39,224 bases of DNA, from IMG/VR virus record IMGVR_UViG_3300035199_000916, positions 1-39,224 of that record, one strand, 5' to 3'. This document shows, piece after piece, positions 31,370-39,224 of the stretch. The position numbers were made by a program, and so were the translations under genes. The DNA comes from a virus. The notes under the pieces are model-generated. The model ran no database searches. It saw only the letters and a list, made by a program, of their open reading frames with translations, and was not told the origin of the DNA. Positions within the stretch are counted from its first letter, which is position 1. Every line of letters starts with the position of its first letter.

Positions 31370-32518
31370 TTATTTATTAATAAAGTCAATTAGAGACTCT
31401 TGTTGTTTCGACGTGGACTGGCCCTTGAGATTGCCGCCTCCCTGCTCGTACAGAGACTTTGTGCCGCGAACGGCGCTTTGAAAATATGCTAGATCTGCCG
31501 CGATGGCCTCTCTTCGATTCTGGCTATAAGGATCGTTGCCTTTGATATATTTTTTGCTTGTCGGATCAAGCTGTGCGCTCAGTTGTCCTATCTCTTTCAT
31601 ATCTCCCTTTAATCGGCTGCCGCGCCATATACCCTTCATGTAGCGTGCTTTTGCGCGATCTATATCTTGTTGATTTGTCTTGGTGCCCAGCCTAGATGCG
31701 TTGGCTATCCTTTCTTTTTCTAGCGCTACGGAGGCGGCGGACATTCCACTGATGTCGACGCCGTACGGAAAGGATGATTGTGCGGCATTGAATTTGGTTC
31801 CTTTCCATCCGAGAGTTTTTTCGTGAATTACAGTAAAGTCTAGCTGCAATTCGATCATCTTAGGAAGAATCACGTTCGCATCCCCCTCCTCTTTAGCTAG
31901 GACCCCAATCCCAGGATTATCTAGATTGTGAGCCACACTTAAGCTTGTGATAACCCCCAACAACCCTTTGTCCGCATCGGCAGTTGAGGTATAGGCTGTA
32001 TAAAGCGCTTTCGCTTGTTGGGCGGCCGGCTGTTGGCTTGAGCCCCCCGAAGTGGTATCGGCCACCGTCCGAGCCAAATTCATTACCTTCATGCGTATTA
32101 GGGGGTTTTGGGCGAGCGTTTGAGCGCCGCCCTCTCCCACATTTTCATAATTGGGATATAGAAATTGAATTAAGTGCTGTACTCTTCCAAGATTTTCAAA
32201 CGCTTCGCTATGTGTTGCGGCCGGGACCTTGAGGCCTAACGAAATACGACGACTTGTTTGCTTAAAATGCTGAATTGGGTCTGTTCTACCAAATACCACT
32301 TCTGAAGTCCAGTCGCTTGCATACGATTCATTAAAACCTATGATAAAGGCTTTGAAAAATACCTTGGTCTGCGATGGCACGTGCATGAAGGATACCACCA
32401 TGTCGCCACTATTAGCTAGGGCATCACTTCCATCTATATATGTGCCTCCCACCCCATTGGGAGTGCCTCCGTATTTAAAAGCGTCAAAATATCCGTCGGG
32501 AACACCGTTGTCTGCCAT
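31370..32518 (-). CDS. Tail tube initiator / baseplate-tube junction protein (gp48/gp54-like)
   Basis: A 382-residue protein. VFFKAFIIGFNESYASDW then VFGRTDPIQHFKQTSRRISLGLKVPAATHSEAFENLGRVQHLIQFLYPNYENV is a block typical of contractile-phage proteins at the tube-baseplate joint, which share the tube fold. The C-terminal 150 residues are helical and charged with many short insertions (KTNQQDIDRAKARYMKG). It lies between tape measure and LysM protein, the expected place. AAGGAA precedes the ATG by about 10 bases. The gp48 or gp54 identity cannot be separated here. Confidence 0.65.
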   Translation of the reverse strand: MADNGVPDGYFDAFKYGGTPNGVGGTYIDGSDALANSGDMVVSFMHVPSQTKVFFKAFIIGFNESYASDWTSEVVFGRTDPIQHFKQTSRRISLGLKVPAATHSEAFENLGRVQHLIQFLYPNYENVGEGGAQTLAQNPLIRMKVMNLARTVADTTSGGSSQQPAAQQAKALYTAYTSTADADKGLLGVITSLSVAHNLDNPGIGVLAKEEGDANVILPKMIELQLDFTVIHEKTLGWKGTKFNAAQSSFPYGVDISGMSAASVALEKERIANASRLGTKTNQQDIDRAKARYMKGIWRGSRLKGDMKEIGQLSAQLDPTSKKYIKGNDPYSQNRREAIAADLAYFQSAVRGTKSLYEQGGGNLKGQSTSKQQESLIDFINK

Positions 32519-32571
32519 TGTCTTGTTTTCCTTATGTTCTCTTATAATTATGTTATATCACAAAATTATGC

Positions 32572-35178
32572 TCATCCGCGTGCAGATTCTGACGCTTTGT
32601 TACCAACCACTTGCAAAATTTTCTTATCTACTACTTTATTGTCGAGCTTCATGTTCACCGTCAATTCATAGGGTCTCTCGTTGGTTGCGCCGCCGGCGGG
32701 GGCGGCGGCTGCAGCCATCCGGCCGGGGGCGGCGGCTTTTCCTACTACGCTAGCAACGGTAATTGCTGACATGGTTGAGGTTAATGCAATGGCTTTTTTT
32801 ATCGGCAGACTTTCAATCTCAGCATTAATCTTTCTTATCTGCTCTGCGACCTTGGAGAACTCTGAAGCTTGAACGCTGGCTATTGAGCCAAAGAAGGTAG
32901 AAAATTTCTCCAGTCTGCTTATGGGGAACATTATCATTGCGATTGCCAGCAAACCCAGCGTATATGCCATTCCTCCGACAGCTGCTGCAGCCAAGGCCAG
33001 CGCGGGTGCCAGGAAGGAGAGTCCTCCAAAAAAGGCGAGGAGGCCGGCTGTCTTCTTAAGATCGATAGAGTCAAACAAGCCGGCAAATGCACCCACAAGT
33101 ACCGACAGGCCAAAAGCGGCCATGGCAACTGCGGCGCCGATGGCGAGAATTGCGCCGGCGAGGGCCCACAATACTGGTGCGCCGGGGATACCAACGGTTA
33201 TAAGGCCAGCTAACGCAGGAATCATAAAATAGAATGCTGCCGCGACCATGCCGATAGCTATAGCGGCTAAGATACCCTCCGCCCCCATGCCCTTAAAGGC
33301 CTTGACCAAAAAGCTAAGGCCATATGCAGCCATACCGATTGCGGCGCCGATGGCAACGATCACAACAGACAATACCAGCAATCCCGGGGCGGCGCTGCCT
33401 GCGGCCGTGCCGATGCTAGTAATTCCACCTGCTGCGACGGGGGCTGTGGCGCCAGTTCGAGCAAGGACCGCAGACAATGTGGTGAATTTTGCAGCTAGGG
33501 CAGCGACCCAGCCGGCGAGCATCTTGAAGCCCAGAGCAAACTGTATAATTTTAAAGGCACCGAACGCAAGTGCTACCTTCCCCCAATTCTCAAGGAGAAG
33601 CACAAACAGAGACGCTAAAAGCTCTACAAAATCAATCAGGCCACCTATGGCATCTTTGTTCTGTTCAAAATCTTTGGCCATTTGTTTCAGAGATTCTATG
33701 AGCGGCTTAAACACCGGAATCAAGCTCATCATGATAGCCTTAAACTCTTCCTGAACGCTCTGTACTTCTTTGGCGCGGTCGGCCATTTCTGTATATTCGG
33801 CAGTTGTCTTTTGTGTGGCGCCTTCAAGCCGGCTCATATCACCGGACAGCGTAAGAGCCAAATCACTCACATCGCCCAGACCAAGAGCGTCCGTATAGAA
33901 CTTTCTCTGGTAGTAGGACATGTTGTCAAAGGTTAGGCCTGTATCGAGAATCGAGTCCCGAATCATTTCGAAACGCTCAACTGGGTCAGTTGCCATCATT
34001 AAGTCCATCGCGTTGACAAAGTTGCCACCCAGAGCAGCGTTGAGCTTACCGGCTTGTTCGGCAGCACCTTCGAAGGTATCAAATTTATCGGTAATTGCTA
34101 AAATCTTTCTTATCTCTAAGCCTGTGGTCTTCGAAGCAATTGCCAGATCTTTAAATGCACGTACGCCATCATGGCCCAATTTGGCAATGCCCTTGCCGGC
34201 ACTAGCAAAATCGGTCGCCATTTGCTTGGGGGTGATCCCAATTGTGCGCGCCAAACTTTCGAGTTCAATTGCAGTTTGACCAGCGGCATCAGCGCTTAAG
34301 CCAAATGCCTTAGTGGACACTTGAAGTCCCTTAGCGAAGTCCTCTGCCCCCACACCCAGCTTCTTCAGCAACGAGCCAGTATTGGCTAAGTGCTTTCGTT
34401 GGTCTATGGTGGCAAAGGTAAAATCAGTGAAATTGTTATAAAGTGAGGCTGTTACCTCTCCAAGTTCCTTGGCAGTTACACCATATCTTGAAAGTTCCTG
34501 CGTGCTGTCGAAAATTGCTTCTGAAAATTGTCGGCTGGCGCCAGTTGTCTTCATCAGATCGGCTGCAGCTTGGTCGACCTGCAGCGTAAAACTGAACATG
34601 GTGTCCATCAAGCCGAGGAGAACACCTCCTAGAAGCTTTGCGGCGCCTTGCGGGCTATCGAGTGCTTTCCAGAGCTTACCGAGACCCTTTATATATCCCA
34701 TAACCGAGACGGATCCGGTACCATATACTTGAGTTAATTTATTTACGCTGCCTACGAGCGCCTCTGCAGCCTGCTTAGATTCTCGCACCTTTTTGGCCCA
34801 CTTTTCTTGCTTTTCTGCGTCTTCTTCAAGGGCTGTTTTGTGCTCTTCGAGCGTAACAATCTGCGCTTTCATCCCCTCGGTAAGACCACCGGAAGCGTGG
34901 GCCTCCGCCAAAATCATGTCAATTCTTTTTTGAGTTATTTGGATTTCTATTCTTGTTTGGGCCGCTTTGTCTTCGGCGCTCTTAAACAGCTTGCCTTCAA
35001 TCTCTTTCTTTTTCTCTAGGGCTTCAATTTCTTTTTCCAGAACCTGCACGCGCGATGCAGCTAGCGCAGGATCGGCGGCAGTTCCCGCCGCCTGCGTTTT
35101 TGCTGTAGCACTGCCCTCGGCGATGCCCTTTTTAATAGCATCAACTATGGCTTTTATATCGCTAGGATCGATGGCCAC
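32572..35178 (-). CDS. Tail tape measure protein
   Basis: An 868-residue protein with the tape-measure pattern. Residues 40-140 are coiled coil (VLEKEIEALEKKKEIEGKLF), 150-500 are helical with repeated Ala/Gly-rich segments (DFASAGKGIAKLGHDGVRAFKDLA), and 535-760 hold several hydrophobic stretches (LLVLSVVIVAIGAAIGMAAYG and similar), as in proteins that enter the host membrane. At about 1.5 angstroms per residue a tail near 130 nm is suggested, by general rule. The GTG start has GAGGG at 6 bases. It follows the gp51-position gene by 56 bases without a consensus promoter. Confidence 0.88.
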   Translation of the reverse strand: MAIDPSDIKAIVDAIKKGIAEGSATAKTQAAGTAADPALAASRVQVLEKEIEALEKKKEIEGKLFKSAEDKAAQTRIEIQITQKRIDMILAEAHASGGLTEGMKAQIVTLEEHKTALEEDAEKQEKWAKKVRESKQAAEALVGSVNKLTQVYGTGSVSVMGYIKGLGKLWKALDSPQGAAKLLGGVLLGLMDTMFSFTLQVDQAAADLMKTTGASRQFSEAIFDSTQELSRYGVTAKELGEVTASLYNNFTDFTFATIDQRKHLANTGSLLKKLGVGAEDFAKGLQVSTKAFGLSADAAGQTAIELESLARTIGITPKQMATDFASAGKGIAKLGHDGVRAFKDLAIASKTTGLEIRKILAITDKFDTFEGAAEQAGKLNAALGGNFVNAMDLMMATDPVERFEMIRDSILDTGLTFDNMSYYQRKFYTDALGLGDVSDLALTLSGDMSRLEGATQKTTAEYTEMADRAKEVQSVQEEFKAIMMSLIPVFKPLIESLKQMAKDFEQNKDAIGGLIDFVELLASLFVLLLENWGKVALAFGAFKIIQFALGFKMLAGWVAALAAKFTTLSAVLARTGATAPVAAGGITSIGTAAGSAAPGLLVLSVVIVAIGAAIGMAAYGLSFLVKAFKGMGAEGILAAIAIGMVAAAFYFMIPALAGLITVGIPGAPVLWALAGAILAIGAAVAMAAFGLSVLVGAFAGLFDSIDLKKTAGLLAFFGGLSFLAPALALAAAAVGGMAYTLGLLAIAMIMFPISRLEKFSTFFGSIASVQASEFSKVAEQIRKINAEIESLPIKKAIALTSTMSAITVASVVGKAAAPGRMAAAAAPAGGATNERPYELTVNMKLDNKVVDKKILQVVGNKASESARG

Positions 35179-35234
35179 GGGAAACCCTCTTTTCTACAGA
35201 ATAATTAGTTTCTTACCAAAAAAGACAAGCTTTG

Positions 35235-35477
35235 TTAGGCCTGGTTATATTTCTTTGAAAACTGGGGAGGCGTGGCGGGCTGATTGTGTGCGCTTAAAAC
35301 TTGCGCATTGCCGCCGCCTTTAGAGGCGTTTTCTATAGCTTCGTTTTCCGTTTCAATCTGTTTAACAAGTCTTTCCACGAACCAAGTTCTTAAACCGATA
35401 GGTAAATTGTAAGCCTCTATGAACGACCAGCCGCCGGCATATTTCATGAAGAAAAATTGCTCATATACGCTCTGCAT
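35235..35477 (-). CDS. Small tail/baseplate assembly protein in gp51 position
   Basis: An 80-residue protein. MKYAGGWSFIEAYNLPIGLRTWFVERLVKQIETENEA resembles short proteins that follow the gp26-like gene in T4-like phages; the Trp and LP..LR.W..ER residues are the most conserved feature I recall. The C-terminus is polar and probably disordered. It begins 4 bases after the gp26-like stop, so translation is likely coupled. It may be a tail assembly chaperone; this rests on position. Confidence 0.6.
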   Translation of the reverse strand: MQSVYEQFFFMKYAGGWSFIEAYNLPIGLRTWFVERLVKQIETENEAIENASKGGGNAQVLSAHNQPATPPQFSKKYNQA

Positions 35478-35481
35478 ATAC

Positions 35482-36342
35482 TCATCGGTCAGGCCAAAAA
35501 AAGTCCGCGGTCAGCGGGACCTCCATTTCCTGCTCATAATCACACTCTGAGCACCCAAAATGCTGTGTGAGATCAAGGTTGGGAGACGCAACTTGATAGG
35601 CTTTTCGTAAATGTCGAGAATCCTGAGATGGAATGTTTTCCACTACGTACTTTATGGCTTCGGAGGTTGAGTTTCCATTAACCGAAACAATGATATTGGA
35701 CAAATATCGTGTAACATTGCGTTCATGTTGATTTTTGTTCTTTTTGTCATGCTCTACGCCGGCTACATATCTTCTTTCATCTCTTCCCACTAATAACTTA
35801 AAGTGAATGTTTAATTTTGTCTTGGGAAGCTCTGTGGAAAAGGTACCGTCTGGGTGGGCTTCTATACCGTAATCTTCGGCGTGTTCTCCATTATAGATAC
35901 TGGCGCTATTGAGGTCAAATGCATAGTCTTGTGTCGTGCCACAACTAGGGCATCCCACCTTGGTAGAATACTCGCTCCCATAAGCAGATACCCGGGTGGC
36001 CACAATGATGGCGTTTCTGTCCCCAACCAATAGTGAATCGGGATCGATTGCTTTGTTAACGATCAAATTTCTGATCACCTTCTCTAGTGCGGTGCCTTTC
36101 TTCAAAAGCGTCCGAGAAGTAAGGATATCTTCTTCTTTGGCGGTCATCTGACGAATCTCAATACATTCTTCAGCATGCAAAGGGTGGCTCGGGGGATAAA
36201 ATCTACCTTGGGACGGCAAATCCACATATTCGGTCGGAACTACAAAGGAAAAATCACTATTTCCAGAGTCTTCCTGCATCACGTGGGGGGGCGCTTCTGC
36301 GTTAGTTTGCGTAGCCCCTACGCGGTTTTTATTTCGTGACAA
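35482..36342 (-). CDS. T4 gp26-like baseplate hub assembly protein
   Basis: A 286-residue protein of the T4 baseplate (gp26) family. DLPSQGRFYPPSHPLHAEECIEIRQMTAKEEDILTSRTLLKKGTALEKVIRNLIV is the family's N-terminal block, followed by SLLVGDRNAIIVATRVSAYGSEY. Two zinc pairs, CPSC near 131 and CSEC near 262, close on VPLTADFFWPDR at the C-terminus. It helps build the baseplate hub. The start is TTG at 36342, supported by AGAGGTG a few bases upstream. The N-terminal 25 residues are polar. Confidence 0.85.
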   Translation of the reverse strand: MSRNKNRVGATQTNAEAPPHVMQEDSGNSDFSFVVPTEYVDLPSQGRFYPPSHPLHAEECIEIRQMTAKEEDILTSRTLLKKGTALEKVIRNLIVNKAIDPDSLLVGDRNAIIVATRVSAYGSEYSTKVGCPSCGTTQDYAFDLNSASIYNGEHAEDYGIEAHPDGTFSTELPKTKLNIHFKLLVGRDERRYVAGVEHDKKNKNQHERNVTRYLSNIIVSVNGNSTSEAIKYVVENIPSQDSRHLRKAYQVASPNLDLTQHFGCSECDYEQEMEVPLTADFFWPDR

Positions 36343-36373
36343 TATACACCTCTATTTAATTTTATTGTTCGTT

Positions 36374-36991
36374 TTATGCTGCGCCGGCACCATCGTTGGT
36401 AGCGAAGAAGCTATTGCCGGTGCCGATTGCTGCAGCGGAAGCGTTAGTGGTCTCAACCTTAGCCCAGTCATATTTCAGAGTAATAGAAACCTCAACCAAT
36501 TCATCATCACCGTATGCCAAATCACCATATTTCACTTCCGTAATAAAGGGGTTGTGAAGGGTCCATGTCTCAAGAGTCTCTCCGGCCGCATCAATTTGGT
36601 CGATAGTAATCCCACCAAGCGCCTGGGTGGCCGTAGCCTTCGACATCGTGCCCATGGAAGTAGCGCTATCGGCATTTAGAGGTGGTTGGTAACCCCCTCC
36701 CTGAATAATAGCCGACAGTGTGGCAGTCATGTCAGGATCAACCGGATCCACAAGCGTCATAGTAACATCCTGCCAAGTGACAGCGCCTGGATAATAGAAC
36801 TTATGGTTGAGATAAGTGTGCTCGGTGGATTCAATGGTAAATGATGGCTTAGATACGGTCTTAGCATACCACATAATACCCCCATTTCCAGAATTGTCGA
36901 TTCCCGTAAAGGTTACTTTAAATCTAAACTTTCTTTTAGGATCCTTAAGAGCAGTACCTGCTTGTCCAAAATTTTCTGACCAAAATGCCAT
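36374..36991 (-). CDS. Tail tube protein (gp19-like)
   Basis: A 205-residue tube protein. KFRFKVTFTGID opens the first strand, HKFYYPGAVTWQDVTMTLVDP and ETWTLHNPFITEVKYGDLAYGDDELVEVSITLKYDWAKVE are the tube-family blocks, and a flexible Ala/Gly tail follows. It stacks as hexameric rings inside the sheath. The ATG at 36991 follows AAGGAG at about 10 bases. It lies directly downstream of the sheath gene, as in T4 and relatives, with 61 bases between. Confidence 0.92.
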   Translation of the reverse strand: MAFWSENFGQAGTALKDPKRKFRFKVTFTGIDNSGNGGIMWYAKTVSKPSFTIESTEHTYLNHKFYYPGAVTWQDVTMTLVDPVDPDMTATLSAIIQGGGYQPPLNADSATSMGTMSKATATQALGGITIDQIDAAGETLETWTLHNPFITEVKYGDLAYGDDELVEVSITLKYDWAKVETTNASAAAIGTGNSFFATNDGAGAA

Positions 36992-37052
36992 TTGTTAGTT
37001 ACTCCTTTTATATTTTTAATTAGTCCGCGGCAGCAAAAGCCTCCGCTTTATT

Positions 37053-39224
37053 TTAATCGTCGAAAGACGCTCCGGTTGATGCAATCACAAAGTCAATCGC
37101 GATGAATTCGATGGCCCTAGCGGGCTTAACCATAATCTTGGCATACATGATGTTTTGATCAATTAGACTTTCTGTGGTTGTTGTCTCGTCAAGGATGAGC
37201 TTGTAGGCACTGATGCCGTACTGAGATTTCACATTCTCCAAGAAGGGCTCGACAAGTGCCTTAAATCTTGCCCATGTGGCCGGCACATTCTGTTCGAAGA
37301 GAATCTGAGTAGACAAGATAGAAATCTGCTTCTTTAAGTAGATTACCATTCTTCTCACATTGATTCTGTCTAGAGCAGTCTGGCTGGCTTGCAGCGTTTT
37401 TTGTCCGAAGACGACGATTCCAGTAGATGGGAAGGAAGCAATCGGGTTAATGTTGTTTTCATAGAGGCGATCTCGATCAGTCGATGTTAAGCGCTCAGTC
37501 ACTCCTACGATGGGAATACCTGCGGCGCCGTCTGTAAGGCCGCCGCGGTTGAAGCCGGCCGGCGCAAACCACACAGCAGATTTCTTCTCTGAGCTAGCCA
37601 ATACGCCAGCCATGGCGACTGAAGGCGGACACCATACTAGCTGGCCCGTATTGTCATCTCTGACTTGAACCCAGGGATAGAAGGTGGCGCCGTAGCTTGA
37701 ATTAAGCTTTCGGTCAGACAGGCTGTCGCCGGCTTGAATGGGAGTGGTCGCACTACGACTAGCGTCTGTAGTCCTTGTAGAATACTGGCCTTCTTGCCAT
37801 GGAAGATATACATTCTGCAAATCAATAAGCGCCAGTGTGTCCGCACGATTTTCACACGTGCTGATCATAGCGGTTGTTAATTTGTCTAAAGTTAGACCGG
37901 GACAAACAAGCAAGTTCATATCTACTGCTTCTGCGGAGGCCACTGTATCAATCGCTCTCTTCCATGTATGATAGATGGAGTTGGTACTCTCTTCTGAAGT
38001 CGAGGACATTCCGCCATTCCAAACGGGATCCGGAAGGCGAATATTAAAGCCATCGAAAGCGTTGCAGAAAGGTGCCGTGAAACTATCGTAGCCGGCATTC
38101 AAGAGATCTTTATATGTCTGGCCTGACTGTGCAGTTTTGCTGGTTTCCGCCGTGCGGGAACCAGAACGATAGAAATAGTCACCCGTAGAACTTGAGACGA
38201 TATTGTCCATTGTAAAAACATAGGAGAATGCATCTTGGCCTGTCTCGGAGCCAGCGACGGCATCAGCCGGCACCTGGGGTGTCCAAAGTCTGTGCACAAA
38301 CGCCACACTCTTATCTGTAATAGTGCTTGAGGCGGTTGTAGTCGTTTGCATGCCGAAGCTTGCTTGTGTTCTGTCGGTTAGGCCGCCATCAGAAGCCGAC
38401 AATCTTAAGCGTACGCTTGGGAAGTTGAGCGATGCGGTGAGGCCTGCGAGACCAGACGAGAGAGCAGCGGTGGTCGGCCAAATCCCGTTGGTACCCAGAT
38501 GGACATAAAAGCTGGTTAGCGTAGTTCCTGCGTCGGAGCCGGTGGTTATAGTCATGTTGGTGACATTTGTGAACTTTGGAGGCCCATAATAGCCAAAGGG
38601 CAAAAGCGTCTTTCTGTCGAGACCGCTTTTTAAAGCTGATGATTCATTTACATATACGAATTTAGACCGATTTGGATATTTACCTAGCAATTTTAGCTGA
38701 GCCGTTGTGCCGCTAGTGTCCCATGATTGATACTGGGTTCCAATTTTCCGACCTACATAATTAGTAGAGTTACAATCGAGCGAGCAGTTGTCAAAGCGCT
38801 CCATAACCTGTTGATTGTTGTCCGTATCGTGCAAATTGCGAATGACAACCGAGAAGGTTCCAAAATCAGTGGCAGCAGAGGTGGATGCACGAATGTTCTC
38901 GATTGAAACTTTGCAATTGCGGTTCAACCACTCGCCATGGCCGCGGCCAATTAAGCGAAAGAGCTTTTTGGTGCTACTCACCGGATTAAAATCAGCTGCC
39001 GTACCCTGGTCTTGTCCGATGAACCAGCCGGCTTCGGCTTCTCGCGAAGCTTGTCCAAGCATGTTGGCTGGGCTATAGTTATTTGTAGTATCCAGCTGGA
39101 CACCGGCGATTACTCCAACCAGGGTTCCTGTGGTAAGCTGCTTGTCTCGCATTTCTTGGTCGAAAGTCTCACCTAACCACCAATCCAGCTCCTCCTCTGT
39201 GTTCACAAAATTGCCTCCGACGCG
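37053..39224 (-). CDS. Tail sheath protein (gp18-like), N-terminus cut by window edge
   Basis: At least 723 residues are visible; the reading frame stays open to the right edge, so a GTG at 39206 is not the true start. KKLFRLIGRGHGEWLNRNCKVSIENIRA and FGTFSVVIRNLHDTDN then VMERFDNCSL match the sheath family core, and the end (LILDETTTTESLIDQNIMYAKIMVKPARAIEFIAIDFVI) is the conserved sheath C-terminus that links subunits. The protein contracts around the tube to drive injection. The missing part probably includes the first dozens of residues (the SPGV-type start). Confidence 0.92.
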   Translation of the reverse strand, partial: RVGGNFVNTEEELDWWLGETFDQEMRDKQLTTGTLVGVIAGVQLDTTNNYSPANMLGQASREAEAGWFIGQDQGTAADFNPVSSTKKLFRLIGRGHGEWLNRNCKVSIENIRASTSAATDFGTFSVVIRNLHDTDNNQQVMERFDNCSLDCNSTNYVGRKIGTQYQSWDTSGTTAQLKLLGKYPNRSKFVYVNESSALKSGLDRKTLLPFGYYGPPKFTNVTNMTITTGSDAGTTLTSFYVHLGTNGIWPTTAALSSGLAGLTASLNFPSVRLRLSASDGGLTDRTQASFGMQTTTTASSTITDKSVAFVHRLWTPQVPADAVAGSETGQDAFSYVFTMDNIVSSSTGDYFYRSGSRTAETSKTAQSGQTYKDLLNAGYDSFTAPFCNAFDGFNIRLPDPVWNGGMSSTSEESTNSIYHTWKRAIDTVASAEAVDMNLLVCPGLTLDKLTTAMISTCENRADTLALIDLQNVYLPWQEGQYSTRTTDASRSATTPIQAGDSLSDRKLNSSYGATFYPWVQVRDDNTGQLVWCPPSVAMAGVLASSEKKSAVWFAPAGFNRGGLTDGAAGIPIVGVTERLTSTDRDRLYENNINPIASFPSTGIVVFGQKTLQASQTALDRINVRRMVIYLKKQISILSTQILFEQNVPATWARFKALVEPFLENVKSQYGISAYKLILDETTTTESLIDQNIMYAKIMVKPARAIEFIAIDFVIASTGASFDD

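Noticed and set aside
37027-37046. GC-rich hairpin between sheath and tube genes followed by T-rich sequence
   Set aside because: The T-rich flank is on the plus strand, so it would not end minus-strand transcripts; two mismatches weaken the stem. Perhaps an RNA-processing element, but unsupported.
1-39224. tRNA genes, CRISPR arrays, insertion sequences, integrase, attachment sites
   Set aside because: None seen by reading; intergenic gaps are at most about 155 bases. A tRNA search tool would be decisive for the gaps at 4372-4444 and 23132-23285.

Overview
This window is part of the genome of a large tailed bacteriophage with a contractile tail (a myovirus). The left edge lies inside a chaperonin gene and the right edge inside the tail sheath gene. 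All 40 genes I can support lie on the minus strand, so the window reads right to left, and most neighbours overlap by 4-14 bases or sit a few bases apart. The tail genes resemble the T4 group (sheath, tube, gp26-like, gp53-like), but the replication genes are partly bacterial in type: a C-family DNA polymerase III alpha subunit and a cobalamin-dependent ribonucleotide reductase. The host is probably a Gram-negative bacterium, because promoters match the sigma-70 consensus, Shine-Dalgarno sites are canonical and the lysin is an amidase. No host signature is firm. No tRNA, CRISPR array, insertion sequence, integrase or attachment site was seen.

Layout from right to left. (1) 39224-26165, virion module: sheath, tail tube, gp26-like baseplate hub assembly protein, small gp51-position protein, tape measure, probable tube-initiator/baseplate protein, LysM/gp53-like protein, 1203-residue hub-like protein and a conserved probable structural protein. 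No consensus sigma-70 promoter was found here. (2) 26162-19384, replication and recombination: compact A-family DNA polymerase, FtsZ/tubulin-like protein, gp32-like ssDNA-binding protein, ParB-like protein, RecA/UvsX, dCMP deaminase and 5'-3' exonuclease. (3) 19325-7882: replicative helicase, class II ribonucleotide reductase, zinc-motif protein, GroES-like protein, amidase endolysin, matrixin-like metalloprotease, two poorly known proteins, a membrane protein, DNA polymerase III alpha and a ClpP-like protease. (4) 7821-4445, a tightly overlapped nucleotide/DNA operon: small protein, dUTPase, N6-adenine methyltransferase, zinc protein, thioredoxin-like protein, IMP dehydrogenase, RHH-like protein and a small sigma region-4-like protein. 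(5) 4371-1: acidic repeat protein, membrane protein, second ClpP-like protein, unknown 470-residue protein and GroEL.

Three themes stand out. First, a protein-folding and proteolysis set: GroEL, a GroES-like protein and two ClpP paralogues, one with the catalytic Asp replaced by Asn. Second, two DNA polymerases of different families, with the PolIII alpha PHP domain keeping all nine metal-ligand positions. Third, regulation: at least nine promoters at gene starts with near-perfect sigma-70 boxes and 16-17 base spacers, often with a TGT extension of the -10 box. They are confined to the replication/metabolic half. An 8-bp stem at 20783-20830 would hide the dCMP deaminase ribosome-binding site in read-through RNA but not in RNA from its own promoter. 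The small sigma-like protein is a candidate for switching transcription to the tail genes, which is inference.
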